Shown here: positions 1 to 10,604 of the stretch, one piece after another | Numbering within the stretch: position 1 is the stretch's first letter | Layout: the number at the start of each line of letters is the position of its first letter | Assembly: GCA_010015805.1 (NCBI GenBank) | Contig: ML978129.1 | Span: forward strand, 1,116,001-1,180,000 | Origin: Rhizodiscina lignyota | Taxonomy: Eukaryota > Ascomycota > Dothideomycetes > Aulographales > Rhizodiscinaceae | Direction: 5' to 3' | Length of the DNA: 64,000 nt | Program-made: the position numbers and the translations under genes | The notes under the pieces: generated by a model | Database searches by the model: none | Told to the model about the DNA's origin: nothing | What the model saw: the letters and a program-made list of their open reading frames with translations, nothing else

Positions 1-196
1 CGCTTATAACCTTGTAAAGCTTGTTGAAGCCGCCTTCGCTGTACAACTCAACCTGACATTCCGACTCAGGCAGCGCAAGTGTGCGCCGGCAGATTGCTCG
101 AATTGTCGAAATATCAGTTTCTTCTGACCAATTCGGCTCGTAATGCAAAAGTCCCTCTTCCCACACAAGGCCGCGCTGAGGTATGATTGTCGCCAT
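1..196 (-). CDS. Phosphotransferase (APH)-family protein, N-terminal part only
   Basis: The gene starts at an ATG on the minus strand (complement of 194-196) and runs off the left edge, so only about 65 residues are visible. They are open throughout and end with EGGFNKLYKV. A GG-F-N-K-x-Y-K/R-V stretch is the nucleotide-binding glycine-rich element at the start of the fungal aminoglycoside-phosphotransferase-like kinase fold (the AIM9/choline-kinase-like group). The bulk of the domain, including the catalytic HGD and DxD motifs, lies outside the window, so substrate and activity cannot be judged. It is divergent from the small gene starting at 583. Confidence 0.6.
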   Translation of the reverse strand, partial: MATIIPQRGLVWEEGLLHYEPNWSEETDISTIRAICRRTLALPESECQVELYSEGGFNKLYKVIS

Positions 197-582
197 TTGA
201 ATTTGGATGTCGGTGGAAGTGGAAGTGTGCGCAGGATATAGTGTCTGGGCGGATGTGGTTGTTTGTCGTACCCTGATTCAAGAGCAAAGCGCTAGAACCG
301 TGCAACGTTGACAAGGAGAGGGAGGCACGGTCATCGGCGGCCTGGCGCTGCAAAGATCGTGTGCGACAGACTGATCAGGTTGTACTGGGTGAGCCAAGAT
401 CTATGATAATTATAGAGCTAGAGGGAGGAGTATTTGAAGGGCCAGTATGTCCGCAGAAGGTCATTATTGCGCTTCATCGTGGATACCAACTCTCAAGCAT
501 TGTCGACTCCGACTAAGACCTAATATCAAATATACAGCATTGAAGTCGTAGTATTCGAGAGCCTCAACTGACGCTCGACATC
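197..582. other. Divergent intergenic region
   Basis: This stretch lies between the minus-strand phosphotransferase-like gene and the plus-strand small gene at 583. It should hold both promoters. I see no distinctive motif; short open frames here lack any protein-like signal. Confidence 0.5.
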
Positions 583-977
583 ATGGGCAGGAAACTGTTG
601 AAGCTCCTACGGGAGTTCATCGACGAGATCCCCGATGACAAGTTACTTGGCCTCAGGATATATCCAGGCAATATCTACAAGAACCAGACGTTTCGCTTCG
701 ATCTTGTCAATGTTAGTCAAATAGACATCGCCAGGCGTTCTGTCACTGGCCGTGAAGCTCATGCTGAACATGTTGTTAGATTATCTCTACCGTTCCGGCC
801 ATCTACAATGTGCATATCCAGCTCAACAGCGGAGCTAAGATCCCAACGACAATGCATGCAGATGAGTTGGAGAAGAGCAACCCACTGTCGCAACTGTACA
901 TCCCGGGTGACTTCTCTTTTACACCGGACATGATTCGCCTGATGCTGTACGCCACTAAGCTGCCATCACCTTTGTAG
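583..977 (+). CDS. Small hypothetical protein, two exons
   Basis: I do not recognise this 108-residue protein. Exon 1 is 583-711 (43 codons, MGRKLLKLLR start). A 68-nt intron runs 712-779 with a GTTAGT donor, a GCTGAAC branch-like site and a TTAG acceptor. Exon 2 is 780-977, ending in TAG. Splicing is in phase and gives a sensible protein (IISTVPAIYNVHIQLNSGAK follows the junction), while reading through the intron gives a compositionally poor tail. There is no signal peptide or membrane segment. The mix of short hydrophobic strands and polar turns suggests a small globular or beta-rich fold. The start is the first ATG after a stop-rich leader. Confidence 0.5.
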
Positions 978-1311
978 TACGCGGGTGTCGTGGGCAGAGA
1001 TCCCGGTTAGCAGAAAGCAATTGCTAGATTGTCAGCAGACGAGGGGTGGAGGAGGAATCATGAACATTTAAGGTTGTTGATCGATAACGATTGGATGACC
1101 CTGTAAGATGAATGTTGGATCGATTTCAGATAAGCTTTGGGCCATCTGTCGGAGCGAATATACGGCATTGACAGGCTTGGAACTTTTAATACAAGAATGA
1201 TGGAATGTAGGAGACAACTTGATTTTGATTCCTAGAAGAAAGCTCTTTTACCTAAGCTCGCCGGTATCCGAATTTGCCAGTGAAATGCATGTGATCACAA
1301 AGTGCACAGCT
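978..1311. other. 3' intergenic region
   Basis: Convergent tails of the small gene (plus) and the eS8 gene (minus). No gene-like signal seen. Confidence 0.4.
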
Positions 1312-2042
1312 CTACCTCCTGATAGCACGCTGGTAGAAGGCAAGCTCTTCGCCCTCCAGGACATAACCATCGCAACGGCCGCTCTGTCCAGGCCTCGACG
1401 AGACCACCGCATATAGACGACCTGCCTCGAACTGTCTCTCAAGCGCGTTCTCAACCTTGCCGTGAGCCGTCATTCTCGCCGCCTGCTTCTTCTCGACGCT
1501 CTTGCTCTTCTTCGTCTCCTCAGTCGTCTCACCGGCCTTCTGCTGCCTCTTCCTGCCCAGGTTTGCGCCGTAGTGTGCCTCGTACCACTGCCTGAAGGGT
1601 GCCGCGTCGATCTGGACCACAGCGCTTCTCGTCAAGGTGTTTGTGCGCACGAGTTCGTTGTTGGAAGGATGGAAGACGACACCGATGACACGCGTCTTGC
1701 GGGAGACGCTCTCAGATCCCCATGAGAAGTTGCCGGAGTCGAGGCGAAGGGCACGGAACTTGCGGTTGCCGCCACGGGTGCGGACAAGATGGATGCGCTT
1801 TGCGCCGATACGAGTGTTGGCCGGCTGGCGACCTTTCTCGAAAGCTCTGTATCATGCCATGTCAGAACACGGCAAGGGCAGAAGCGATCGGGTTACGAGA
1901 TATGAGTGGGTGCATACCTCTTCTTGCGATAGTGAGCTCGCTTAGCACCAGAGGCGGACCTCTTATGGCGCGAGTCACGAGAGATACTGTTAAATGTTAG
2001 TTAGATGCCATTGCAAATGATGGTGGACTATACTTACCCCAT
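1312..2042 (-). CDS. RPS8: 40S ribosomal protein eS8
   Basis: Structural protein of the small ribosomal subunit. Exons on the minus strand are 2038-2042 (5 nt), 1918-1986 and 1312-1846, giving 202 residues, the usual length for fungal eS8. The N-terminus MGISRDSRHKRSASGAKRAH and the segment NTLTRSAVVQIDAAPFRQWY match the family's basic start and its central VxIDxxPFRQWYExHY core. The lysine-rich insert and the C-terminal GR.YAVVSSRPGQSGRCDGY signature are also present. Both introns (51 and 71 nt) have GTAAGT or GTATGC donors. The first exon holds only ATGGG, so the glycine codon is split. Intronless reading of the main exon would miss the first 25 residues. Expected to be constitutive and growth-regulated with other ribosomal protein genes. 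Confidence 0.95.
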
Positions 2043-4092
2043 GATTGCGGTTCAGAAGCAGACTGCTGTTAATGCCAATTTCGTTAGCCGACGCCCAAAG
2101 GAGCCTAAACGCGACGGAGTCTGCAGCAGGAAATTCTTCGATGGAAATATGCTGGAATTTGAGTTTCTAACCTTGCGGTACAGTCGACTTCGAGGCAATC
2201 GATGGAGGTTGTGAAGCGGGTAAGTTGTTTGAGGTTGAGCCGTTGTGGGTTGTAGTTGTTAATTTTCAGTGCGGTTGCTCGCTTGTGGAAGCGCTTTTCC
2301 AATTGCGGGCTAGCCACGGAATTTGCCGCGATAATGCCATTACATAAGCCTTCTGGGTCTGCATGTGGTCCTCTTCGAAGTCTTCACCAAGTTGAGATTT
2401 GACGGAAATTTGCGATGAAGATAATAAGGTATCAATACCCAAAGAGAATGTTAGATGACTATTCACGTAATAGTCTACAATACTATTAGCGTCTGTCAAC
2501 GCGAGCGAAACGGCTCACCTGGACGCTAGATCTTCTACCTGTATCTTCACGCATTGTCGTCTGTGAGTTCATTGGAGGCATAGTTAGTTACTGTAAGATT
2601 GAGTGCGAAAACTATAAGGTTTGACGTTCACGTTGTCATAGCCCACTGTTTCTCACGGCTACTTAAACCCGTTGAACCTGTTTCCAGTTATGTATGCTTC
2701 AAATCACCCACCATTATGACCGTCATCAGACCAAGTTCTTGCACTCCCCAATACTTGGCAAACATTCAATGATTTGCATAAGAGGTGTAAGCCGCCCATT
2801 GCCTACTCTACTCCAGCAGGCGGATGGCCAGCAGTCCGCTTCGGAAACTTTAAATGATTTCTCTACTCTCACTACTTGTCCTCCCAATACACTGTATCAG
2901 GAAGGAAGACACAATCTAGTATTCTACAATGGCACCTCAGAAGGAGGTAAGAGCAAACTATATTTGGATCTCGCAAAGAAATGACACATCACGCTCTGGA
3001 ATGGTAACTACCACTGACCCTCCTGGGGTGGATTCAAGTACGGGGGAGATCCGAGACTGCTCAGCAAGCTGTGAGAGGTGCTCGGCTCGGACAGAAGGCC
3101 AATACCTTTACTGATTTCCGGCTGCTAGGAATCGACATGCATGTGGGACGGGCGAGGGAGCTTTGAGGGGCTGTTTGGCTTGGTGGGCTTATTCATGAGA
3201 CGCAAGGTTGCGAAGCGGCTCGAGAGCCTCAACACCGAAAACGGGAAGAGGTAGAGTCAAATCGAGTTTGAGGTTAGGAATTGGACTATGGAGTATAGGA
3301 GATGTTGCAAGCGCAATGCACCTCCAGCCATGCCTTCCTTTGGTTTTCGAACAGACGTTCACGCTGTAATACACAGCCTGCCACTCGTCAACTATCCAGA
3401 CTGGCCGGCTCTCTCGACAATGTTCAGTAGATCCCTTGCCATGAATGGCAGCTGTGAATGCAAAATGCTACATCATCTGCCAGATCCAAGCGTTGGTCGC
3501 AAGCGCATTCTCGATCATGTATGGAAAAAGAGCGAGCGATGCTGGGCTGTGCCGCAGTCCTGGCGGCTCGCAAGTGTTCTGCGAGAGGGCTCGGCTGGTG
3601 TACCGATTGCTGGGGGCCCTGACTATTTTTGGCCCCGCCGGGACAAGACGACCCCTCCAATCACGCCCCGCTGGTCAAATTTGAAATTCCCCTCCAAGGG
3701 CATTGTTTACATGCGACATTTCGTTTCCACGCGCAGTCTCAAGCATTGCCTGCCCCAATGGCTTGCATCTGCGTCAGCATTAAGCAGAAGGATTCTTGAG
3801 CGCTTCCCATTGTGTTTTGCCTTTTATCGTTGCGAGGCTGCACGTCCATCTGTGAAAGCCACAGCTATGGCGATCTCTCGTCTGTGCTAGACTGCTAGTC
3901 CAGGCTTCAGCCTCCTCCTTGCCAAGGAGAGCGGGAGGAGTTCTGTGGTATTTGTACTACTTCGCTCGCTGCTTTCTTCGGGGAGCAAGGAACTATCACT
4001 CATTCCACCTCCAAAACCTCCGCACCGACGCGTCGGTACCACAGTCGCTCCCCCGTGTCCACACCTCAGCTCAACAACAAATATCCACCGCC
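2043..4092. other. 2-kb region without a convincing gene
   Basis: The left end should carry the eS8 promoter and the right end the promoter and leader of the four-helix protein at 4093 (pyrimidine-rich from about 3900). Several open frames exist, including one of 200 codons at 3288-3890, but they are rich in Trp, Cys, Arg and Pro with no recognisable motif. An ATG at 2929 followed by MAPQKE and a GTAAGA donor could begin a small spliced gene, but I could not find a convincing second exon. Confidence 0.4.
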
Positions 4093-4952
4093 ATGGCCAA
4101 GCACGACTCTCCATGGCTCAAGCGCGTGCTCATTCCTTTCTGGGTGCTCCGTCTCCTCTTCATGCTCGTCCTCATTGGCCTCTATGGCTTTGCTCTTGCT
4201 GCTGTGAGCGCTCTCAATGATGGAGACTTCGACTCTCACCTCAATGTAGATGTAGACAATGGAGATTTCGAAACCGCGAAGCGTGTGGCCATCGGGTAAG
4301 TCGAGAAGAACCATAAGTTGAATATATCGATCCTAACGTATTCGACAGTATCCTTGCCGCCTTTCTCTTCCTCCTTGTCGTTTGTTTTCTTCTCGACATC
4401 ATCGCCATCGTCATGTTCGGGCGTAACAGCCTTCGACCCAAGACGTTCTTGATCTTCAATGTCTTGCAAACGCTCCTCTGGACCATCATGCTCGTTCTCG
4501 CCATCATTGGAGCTGCTCGCGTCTCGGGCGATGGCGGCTTCATTCTCACCTTGATCATCTTGTACGTCCCCAACCCTCACTTTCAACTAGAAAATGCACG
4601 AGGATCTCAGCGCTAACAGCATTGTAGCCTCTTGTACCTGGGGTTGCTCATCTATGCGTCTGTGGTCTACCATCGCGACCGCAAGGGACGCAAGTACGGC
4701 TACCGTCAGACTAAAAACCCTGGCCAGCTTGAGTCTCAAAGCTTCATCAACAACCAAGCTCCTTACAACGCCCCACACGTCGAACCCTACAGAGGTGTGG
4801 ATAATCACTCCTCTGGCGAATACTACAACTCTGCACCCCAGCAGCCGCCTACCTTCTACAACCCCAGCACGAGCCCTGCTCCGCACCAATATCAATCATA
4901 CAAAGGTGGTGATGACACAGCGTACGAGATGCCTGACAGGCCGATGCATTAG
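4093..4952 (+). CDS. Four-helix MARVEL-like membrane protein
   Basis: A 246-residue membrane protein in three exons: 4093-4295, 4349-4561 and 4628-4952. The introns are 53 and 66 nt, both with clear donors (GTAAGT, GTACGT) and in-phase junctions. Hydrophobic segments lie near residues 10-37 (FWVLRLLFMLVLIGLYGFAL), 67-92, 104-128 and 131-150, giving a four-helix bundle as in fungal MARVEL-domain or Nce102-like proteins. The long cytosolic tail is rich in Pro, Tyr, Asn and Gln (QQPPTFYNPSTSPAPHQYQ) and ends MPDRPMH. The start MAKHDSPWLKR follows a pyrimidine-rich leader and sits in a CCGCCATGG context. A plasma-membrane or eisosome-associated role is inference from the topology; the family assignment is not proven. 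Confidence 0.8.
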
Positions 4953-6103
4953 GGGATGCAGGACTAACTGTATATTTTAATTTTCTTTCGGACAAGCCAG
5001 CAATACTTTGGCTTTAGGTTATCGGCGTTCAAGACCGGCACGGCTTCTACGAATATTGAAGACTCTTGTGTATACATATATACCCATTGCACGAACTGCA
5101 AGTTACGACATCTCGACCAAACTTACTTTCATGACATTGTTCCAATGTTGAGCTGTCTCGAGTAGTAAGCTTAATTAGCAATGTCTATTGCTTAAAGTCA
5201 TACGAGGGTAGAGATTGGGTTGGAATGACTTCTTCTGTATTCAAACGCACAATTGGTCAAATATTTGAGCGGAGGAGACGTCTCTCTGGGCTCGGTGAGA
5301 GTACGAAAGTAGTACAAGCAAATACATTGCTTCCATGCAGCCACAGTGACCGCATCCGAAGCGCAGCCATGTGTTGCCCACATGGCATCCACATTCTCCG
5401 ATACAACATTAGAAATTCTGTGAAATAGCTGCTCGTCGCATCTACTTAATTCCGAGCATGGAAAGAGCGTGTCCTTCGCGGATCTGCTCTGCCGAGCAGA
5501 TGTCTATCCAACAGTGTCACAGCCTCCAACTCTTTTCCTCCGATTAGATAACGGATCGCTAACCGCCCGAACTTCCCTCGTGTTCGCCAATAGACGCTAA
5601 CGCAAGTCACCGAGCCTCTTCCACACCGTACTGTGCAAAACCCTCCATTCGTGAAGAGTCGTGCATACGACCCTGGCCAAACAATGCGACTATACCGCTT
5701 ATGGACGTCGTAATGTGCGAACATCTATTCGCCTGCCGGTGCTACTGCGCCTCCCAGCCTCCACCAACTTCTTCGAGGGCGACTCGACCACCAGAAGCTC
5801 TCATCCAACCGCTCGCATGGTCAGTCGACCACTCCGTCTTGTAGGAGCGAACCCTTCCATGCGGGGTCCATGAGTTTTCCATAGACGCGGCGGTGGACAG
5901 AGTCATGCAGGTGTTCGGATTGCAGAAGAACCGTGGGCACTGCCGCCAGGTTGACTGCAGCGATTTGCATCCTCGTCACGACGAGTGAGATATAATGTGG
6001 TCAATGCAGCTGGCGCTTTTATTTTCTTTCTCGTCATTCTCGTTGAGTGAGCGTTTCAGTCCGTCGTTTCAAGAAGTTGTTAGTTGTCGCTGGCGGTCTC
6101 ACC
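4953..6103. other. Intergenic region between two membrane-protein genes
   Basis: This holds the 3' end of the four-helix gene and the promoter of the gene at 6104. I see only short, unconvincing open frames on both strands. Confidence 0.4.
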
Positions 6104-7312
6104 ATGGCACGATTTTCAAATTTGTCACTTGTCAACCTATCGTCTCTGCTCTGGATAGTCTCACACATCTCCCTAGCAGTCGCGCTACCACAGTCTCATG
6201 CCTCATTAGCTAGTGCTGTCTCAAGCCCATCTATTTCTTCTGTACAGACGCACGAAAGCACCGCTCCAACGAAGTCGACAGCGCCCACGAATAGCTCTCA
6301 ACCCCGACATGCACATGGCCCCCAAATCACCAACCCCGGGATTCTAGCCGCCATCATTGTACCACTTCTCGTTGTTCTCATCATCGGAGTCTCGCTGTAC
6401 ACATTTTGTCGTGCGCGAGGCCGCGCCCGTGACTATGAAGCGAAAGAGATAGTCACTCCAACCACATCGACCCACAAGGACCGGAATGCCTTTTACGACC
6501 TTGGGCGAAACAGCTGTGGAGCGGGTTACGACTCGGTGTCCCCGCTCAATCCTGTCTACAGTGATCTGGACAGTCCGCGCTCGAGCACTTTCCGTGAGGC
6601 GTGGCGACACGGCCATAATAGACATGTCAGCATCGACAGTGATGCATGCGAGTCGCTGAACATGATTGGAGCCTTACCAGGGAGTCCAAGGAGCGACGGC
6701 AGAGCAAGCTCTTGGAGCGGAAGGTATACTCCAGTCCCTGGTAGTGGCCGAACTACACCAATCCATGGCCGCCCTCGATCAAAAACACCGGGATCAGTGT
6801 CGAACATTAGCCTCCCCATCAGCAATACGGGCGATAGTTCCGATTTGGCGCCTATGGCCTGGAGTGCGGACAGGATCGTCAGTGACGGCTCCGACCGTGC
6901 TACGCCAACACCAACAACCCCTCGAATGATACATTCACCAACAGTCTCATTCCACGACCCACACAGCCAAGATATCGCGTCCCTATCTCCGTATTATGAC
7001 CCTGATGTGGCGTCTCGGCGCATGACTATTCCCCTTTTCCTAGCGACTCCACCGAGCCCGGAGAGCAGCAATTTTGCGAGCATCGGTGAAGCAATTGCAA
7101 CCGATGGTACAAAACGAACATATGACCTGCCAGTGGTGGAAGAGTCAGAACATGATGGCTCGCACCAGAGCAGTCGGCCACAGACAATGATGTCCGTGAC
7201 GACAATTCGCTCCAGTGTAGACACGATCAGAGCGGAATGGCGAGAGCAGTTACAGCAGAACATACGAGCCAGTCCAGAGCCAGATCCAATTCCTGGGCGA
7301 AACGAAGAATGA
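6104..7312 (+). CDS. Single-pass Ser/Thr-rich membrane protein, sensor-like
   Basis: A 402-residue intronless protein. The ATG at 6104 (CACCATGGC context) is chosen because it begins a hydrophobic signal-peptide-like stretch ending near residue 27 (LAVALPQ). A Ser/Thr/Pro-rich ectodomain of about 50 residues follows, then a strong membrane segment around residues 79-102 (ILAAIIVPLLVVLIIGVSLY), then a basic stop-transfer CRARGRAR. The cytosolic tail of about 300 residues is disordered, rich in Ser/Pro and Thr/Pro sites (for example TPVPGSGRTTPIHG), and could be heavily phosphorylated. This layout resembles fungal cell-surface sensors of the Wsc/Mid2 type, but no WSC or other Cys-rich domain is present. 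Function is unknown. Confidence 0.75.
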   Translation: MARFSNLSLVNLSSLLWIVSHISLAVALPQSHASLASAVSSPSISSVQTHESTAPTKSTAPTNSSQPRHAHGPQITNPGILAAIIVPLLVVLIIGVSLYTFCRARGRARDYEAKEIVTPTTSTHKDRNAFYDLGRNSCGAGYDSVSPLNPVYSDLDSPRSSTFREAWRHGHNRHVSIDSDACESLNMIGALPGSPRSDGRASSWSGRYTPVPGSGRTTPIHGRPRSKTPGSVSNISLPISNTGDSSDLAPMAWSADRIVSDGSDRATPTPTTPRMIHSPTVSFHDPHSQDIASLSPYYDPDVASRRMTIPLFLATPPSPESSNFASIGEAIATDGTKRTYDLPVVEESEHDGSHQSSRPQTMMSVTTIRSSVDTIRAEWREQLQQNIRASPEPDPIPGRNEE

Positions 7313-7586
7313 TAACAGAAGTGTAAGATGCTGATTTTCTCATATTTCAAGCAGCATTGAAGGCGTTGGCGGCACACTGTGGTTCGAGGATTACCCATGT
7401 ACAATTCAGTATTAATATAGACTGTGTCCAAATGGTTTCTTTTGCCTTTTCCTTTCCCTTCCTTACTTAGCCCACTTCCATTTAGATGGCAATGTGTTGT
7501 TCCGCAAACTCCTCGACATTTCGCTCAATCAGTAACATGACTCCAGCAATGCCTCTGATTAAAGGGCTTGCCCTTCATCCTTTGTT

Positions 7587-8426
7587 TCATAGATACCCCA
7601 GCCTCATGAACACCAGCGACCAGGAAAGCAGCACCATAAATGTGGCCATTATCAGCGGAAGCGTTACGCTCGACACGATGCAGCCCGACTGCTCTGGTGC
7701 CATAGTCGTGGTGACTGCTTCACATATAATCGTGCCGAGAGACAACGTAGTGCAGGACACTCCCGTTGCAGTTACTGGCGTCTTCAACGCTTCTGTGGCG
7801 GTTGGAGTGGCTGTAGTCGATGACTGAGCTGTCGCGAGGGCTGGGAAGAGCAGGAACATCCCCACAACTGCGACGACTAACGCTACCGGTGCTCCCTTCG
7901 CTCTTCGCGAACTCCCTGAGGTGGAGGTAGAGGTGGAGGCAGAAGCGTTCTGCGTCGGCACAACAGAGACGAGACTGGTTGTGGTAGTACCGCCGCTACC
8001 GCCGCCGCCGCTGCTACTGGGCGTAGCGCTGCTGGAGAGACTGGACATAGGCAAAGTGACCGGAGGGCTGGGGCTGGGCAAGCCTGAGGTCAGCACCCAG
8101 GTGACGGTGTCGCACGCGATAGAACCTCCTGAAAGACTGCTGCAGGGTTCACCGGTTGTCGATATTGACGTCACGAATGCATTCGCGATTTGAGAGGAGG
8201 TACAATTCGACGACCGAGCTGCCGCGAGCGCGGGAAACAGCAGAACCATTGTAACAGCTGTGAGGATCGATGCCATTGGAGCGTTCCGTGCCGCAAAAGA
8301 ACTCCCGGATACGGAGGTGGATGCAGAAGGTTGCTGCTTCGGCACAACGCAGACAAGATTCATTGCGGCGATACCGCTGCTGTCAATACTGGTTGTCGGG
8401 CCGCACAAGACGCTGGATAAAGGCAC
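7587..8426 (-). CDS. Repetitive Ser/Thr-rich GPI-like protein, probably decayed
   Basis: An open frame of 279 codons; the first true ATG is at 8363. It is built of repeated modules: a Cys pair motif (CSSLSGGSIACDTVT, then CTTLSLGTIICEAVT), a Ser/Thr-rich linker containing SLVSVVPTQNASAST or NLVCVVPKQQPSAST, and a hydrophobic segment (GAPVALVVAVVGMFLLFPAL and NAPMASILTAVTMVLLFPAL). Each hydrophobic piece looks like a GPI-attachment tail, so the protein reads as a small GPI-type secreted protein duplicated in tandem. A third Cys motif lies just upstream in the same frame (about 8470-8520, CSILP, stop, GTLACETVT) and is separated by a TGA. No signal peptide is visible at the usable start. A pseudogene or a fast-evolving surface protein are both possible. 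Confidence 0.45.
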   Translation of the reverse strand: MPLSSVLCGPTTSIDSSGIAAMNLVCVVPKQQPSASTSVSGSSFAARNAPMASILTAVTMVLLFPALAAARSSNCTSSQIANAFVTSISTTGEPCSSLSGGSIACDTVTWVLTSGLPSPSPPVTLPMSSLSSSATPSSSGGGGSGGTTTTSLVSVVPTQNASASTSTSTSGSSRRAKGAPVALVVAVVGMFLLFPALATAQSSTTATPTATEALKTPVTATGVSCTTLSLGTIICEAVTTTMAPEQSGCIVSSVTLPLIMATFMVLLSWSLVFMRLGYL

Positions 8427-9005
8427 AGTTCCCGAGAAGCTGGATAGAGAGGGCAGGACTGCGGTAACCGTTTCGCATGCGAGGGTTCCTCATGGAAGAA
8501 TGCTGCAGGACGCCCCACTCGTAGTTGTCGGCTCTGGAACTGCAAGAGAAGGGTATGGTAGGGACATTGTTAAGCTTTAAGAGTTTAACAGCGTGCTTGT
8601 GGTTAAGGTTTAAATCTGCCAGATTGAGTAAAGACCTTGATCTAAGAGTAGAGAGTAGTAACAAGTCTATCACGAGTAAAGAGCTTAGTGTGAGCATATC
8701 ATGAGGGCCAGCATTACTGGCAAACTTTATGCATCAGGTGCGTGATCTGTCTTCAAGCACATGACAATCAGACAATTGGCTAACCGTGACAGATAAGCGC
8801 CCCGTCACGTATCTCTAGCGCTATTTTGTTTGAAGCGGTGAAAGTGAGGAAGATTATGTTACATAGTTTTCACTGTCATTGACGAAGTACAGTAAAAGGG
8901 GAATCGAGGCGCCCTGTGCCACGTTGGCGAACAATCAGCACCATTGAAGAGCAATGAGTATATGTGAAGCACCGAGATCCTCCTCATTGCTCTCAATCTC
9001 CTCCG
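8427..9005. other. Region upstream of the repetitive gene
   Basis: Contains the third, interrupted copy of the Cys motif (about 8470-8520) and then no recognisable coding signal. Confidence 0.35.
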
Positions 9006-9254
9006 CTATGGATTCCCTTTGCCGCCAGTAGCCGTTGAACGCATGGATTGCAACTCCGCCGCACTGTCATGGGAATCTTTCGTCGGCAGCGGCCCCAAGA
9101 TCCTGTCTCTCTCCTCTCGTGCTCTCATGGCCTTGGCCTTGTGGTAGAGATACCGGCACATCCACCGAAGCATATCAGTCAGTCCGCGACAGAACATTCC
9201 AAGAGCACCTCCGGCCGCTGCACCGCGTACATTGTTCTCGGAGAGTAAGCCCAT
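9006..9254 (-). CDS. Possible small membrane protein or exon
   Basis: An open frame of 82 codons starting MGLLSENNVRGAAAGG. A moderately hydrophobic Ala/Gly-rich and aromatic segment (GALGMFCRGLTDMLRWMCRY) is followed by a basic helix and a polar tail, as in a single-pass protein. Another protein-like minus frame lies just upstream (9317-9556, with MRLLISVVLIAVLSE), which may be a leader exon, but I could not place an intron joining them in phase. I do not recognise the protein. Either a small taxon-specific gene or chance. Confidence 0.25.
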   Translation of the reverse strand: MGLLSENNVRGAAAGGALGMFCRGLTDMLRWMCRYLYHKAKAMRAREERDRILGPLPTKDSHDSAAELQSMRSTATGGKGNP

Positions 9255-9822
9255 TTGCCATGCCCAGTAGTGCTCGCTGCAGAAGAGGAGTCGAGCATCT
9301 GAGGGCGAGGCCTAGACTACGCCTTGATGGGTAGTGGGGTTCGACGTGTTGGTGTTGAGGGGTGACGCTGGCACGAGGACATAATCGTAGACTCTGATAG
9401 TACAGCAATGAGTACAACAGAGATCAGAAGACGCATATACTCTTTCCATGTACTGTATGCAATTGAACGCCGTGATTTGCCACTGCCTACTAAGAGCACT
9501 GCCGAAGCAGCAGCGGAAGGGGCATCAGAAAGAAAATCACGATATTTCGAGCACAATACGAAGGAGTATATGTTCGGAATTAGCTGGAATAATATCAGTT
9601 AAATGACTCCCACAGCTCCAACACGATTCCAACATAAGCTTGATCCACTTGAAGAGGCGTGACTCTGCTTCCAGAATTCGTCGCCGCCGCACACTCGTCG
9701 CATCGCCAAACTAAGAGTGCCTCATACCTCTAACGCAGTGAGGAACAAAGAGTTGCAGAATCCAGAATACCAATGAATGCTAGAAGGCCCGCAGTGCCAA
9801 CCTGCCGTCGTCTGTGCCCTCT
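9255..9822. other. Region with fragmentary open frames
   Basis: Only the hydrophobic minus-strand frame at 9317-9556 stands out; it has no ATG before the internal Met at about 9438. Nothing else seen. Confidence 0.3.
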
Positions 9823-10408
9823 TTATGAGATAAGAGATACACCAATCCCAGGGGAAGAAGATCCAGAGTGAGCAGTGAAATTTGTGCACAAAGAAAGGCC
9901 ACCATTTAGGGCAAGACAGGTGCTCAAATCCGTCGCTGTCGCTTTCGCTGTGTCTCCAGCAGCAGGCTGTTTTTGGCCGGGGAGGTCGACAATGTTCGGA
10001 GATTTCGCCGCTGGAGACGCAATGGTCATTTTAGAACCATATTCCTTTGTGGAGCCGCCGAAAGAAGAGAATAAGAAAGAGAATAATAGCAATAACTCCA
10101 ACGGCTATTCCAACATCGCATCCGATATTGCACAACATGGTGAGAGACTCGAGACCGCTAGTATTAGGATGAGTGTCAGGCGAACTCGCCGATCGCTTCG
10201 ATACGGTATTTTGGTGACCGTGTCCTTGTTCAAGTACAACTTGTTTTGGACAAAATAATGAACAATGTGAGATGCTGGATTTGCTGAATCGAAAGATCAA
10301 GGAGCCATAAAAGGCGCGGACTATAAATATGTGAGATATTGGGGAGAGCACTGGACTTGTGCCGAGATGACGTATAATGCCGGCTGTGGCAGATAAGCGC
10401 CTGTGCAA
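9823..10408 (-). pseudogene. Single-pass membrane protein split over two frames
   Basis: Two overlapping minus-strand frames look like parts of one protein. The upstream frame (10031-10408) ends in a good membrane helix (GIAVGVIAIILFLILFF) and stops shortly after. The downstream frame (from about 10090 to 9823) continues with a soluble, protein-like tail (TKEYGSKMTIASPAAKSPNI and beyond) ending GIGVSLIS. The frames differ by one base within the helix-coding T/C-rich stretch at about 10050-10085, and I find no intron that would join them. A host membrane-protein gene with a frameshift is the simplest reading; independent small ORFs cannot be excluded. Confidence 0.3.
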
Positions 10409-10604
10409 CTGCTACGCATCATGAGGCCCTCGATATAGTATTGCCAAGCTGCTCTGTGCTTTGGCATTCCCAGCTCCTGCTGCCGTCGCTGGCACACGGC
10501 TTTAGCATTGATCGTGCCCGATGATTTAAAGCAGTGAGAAGAGAGAAGATATCAAGAATGGACTCGGATTCCAGAACTCTCCGAAACACTGCTTGGAATA
10601 GGGC

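Noticed and set aside
2929-3114. Short frame starting MAPQKE with a GTAAGA donor after six codons
   Set aside because: No second exon gives a recognisable or clearly coding continuation.
3288-3890. 200-codon plus-strand frame
   Set aside because: High Trp, Cys, Arg and Pro content, no motif, overlaps equally good antisense frames, and lies in an otherwise intergenic region.
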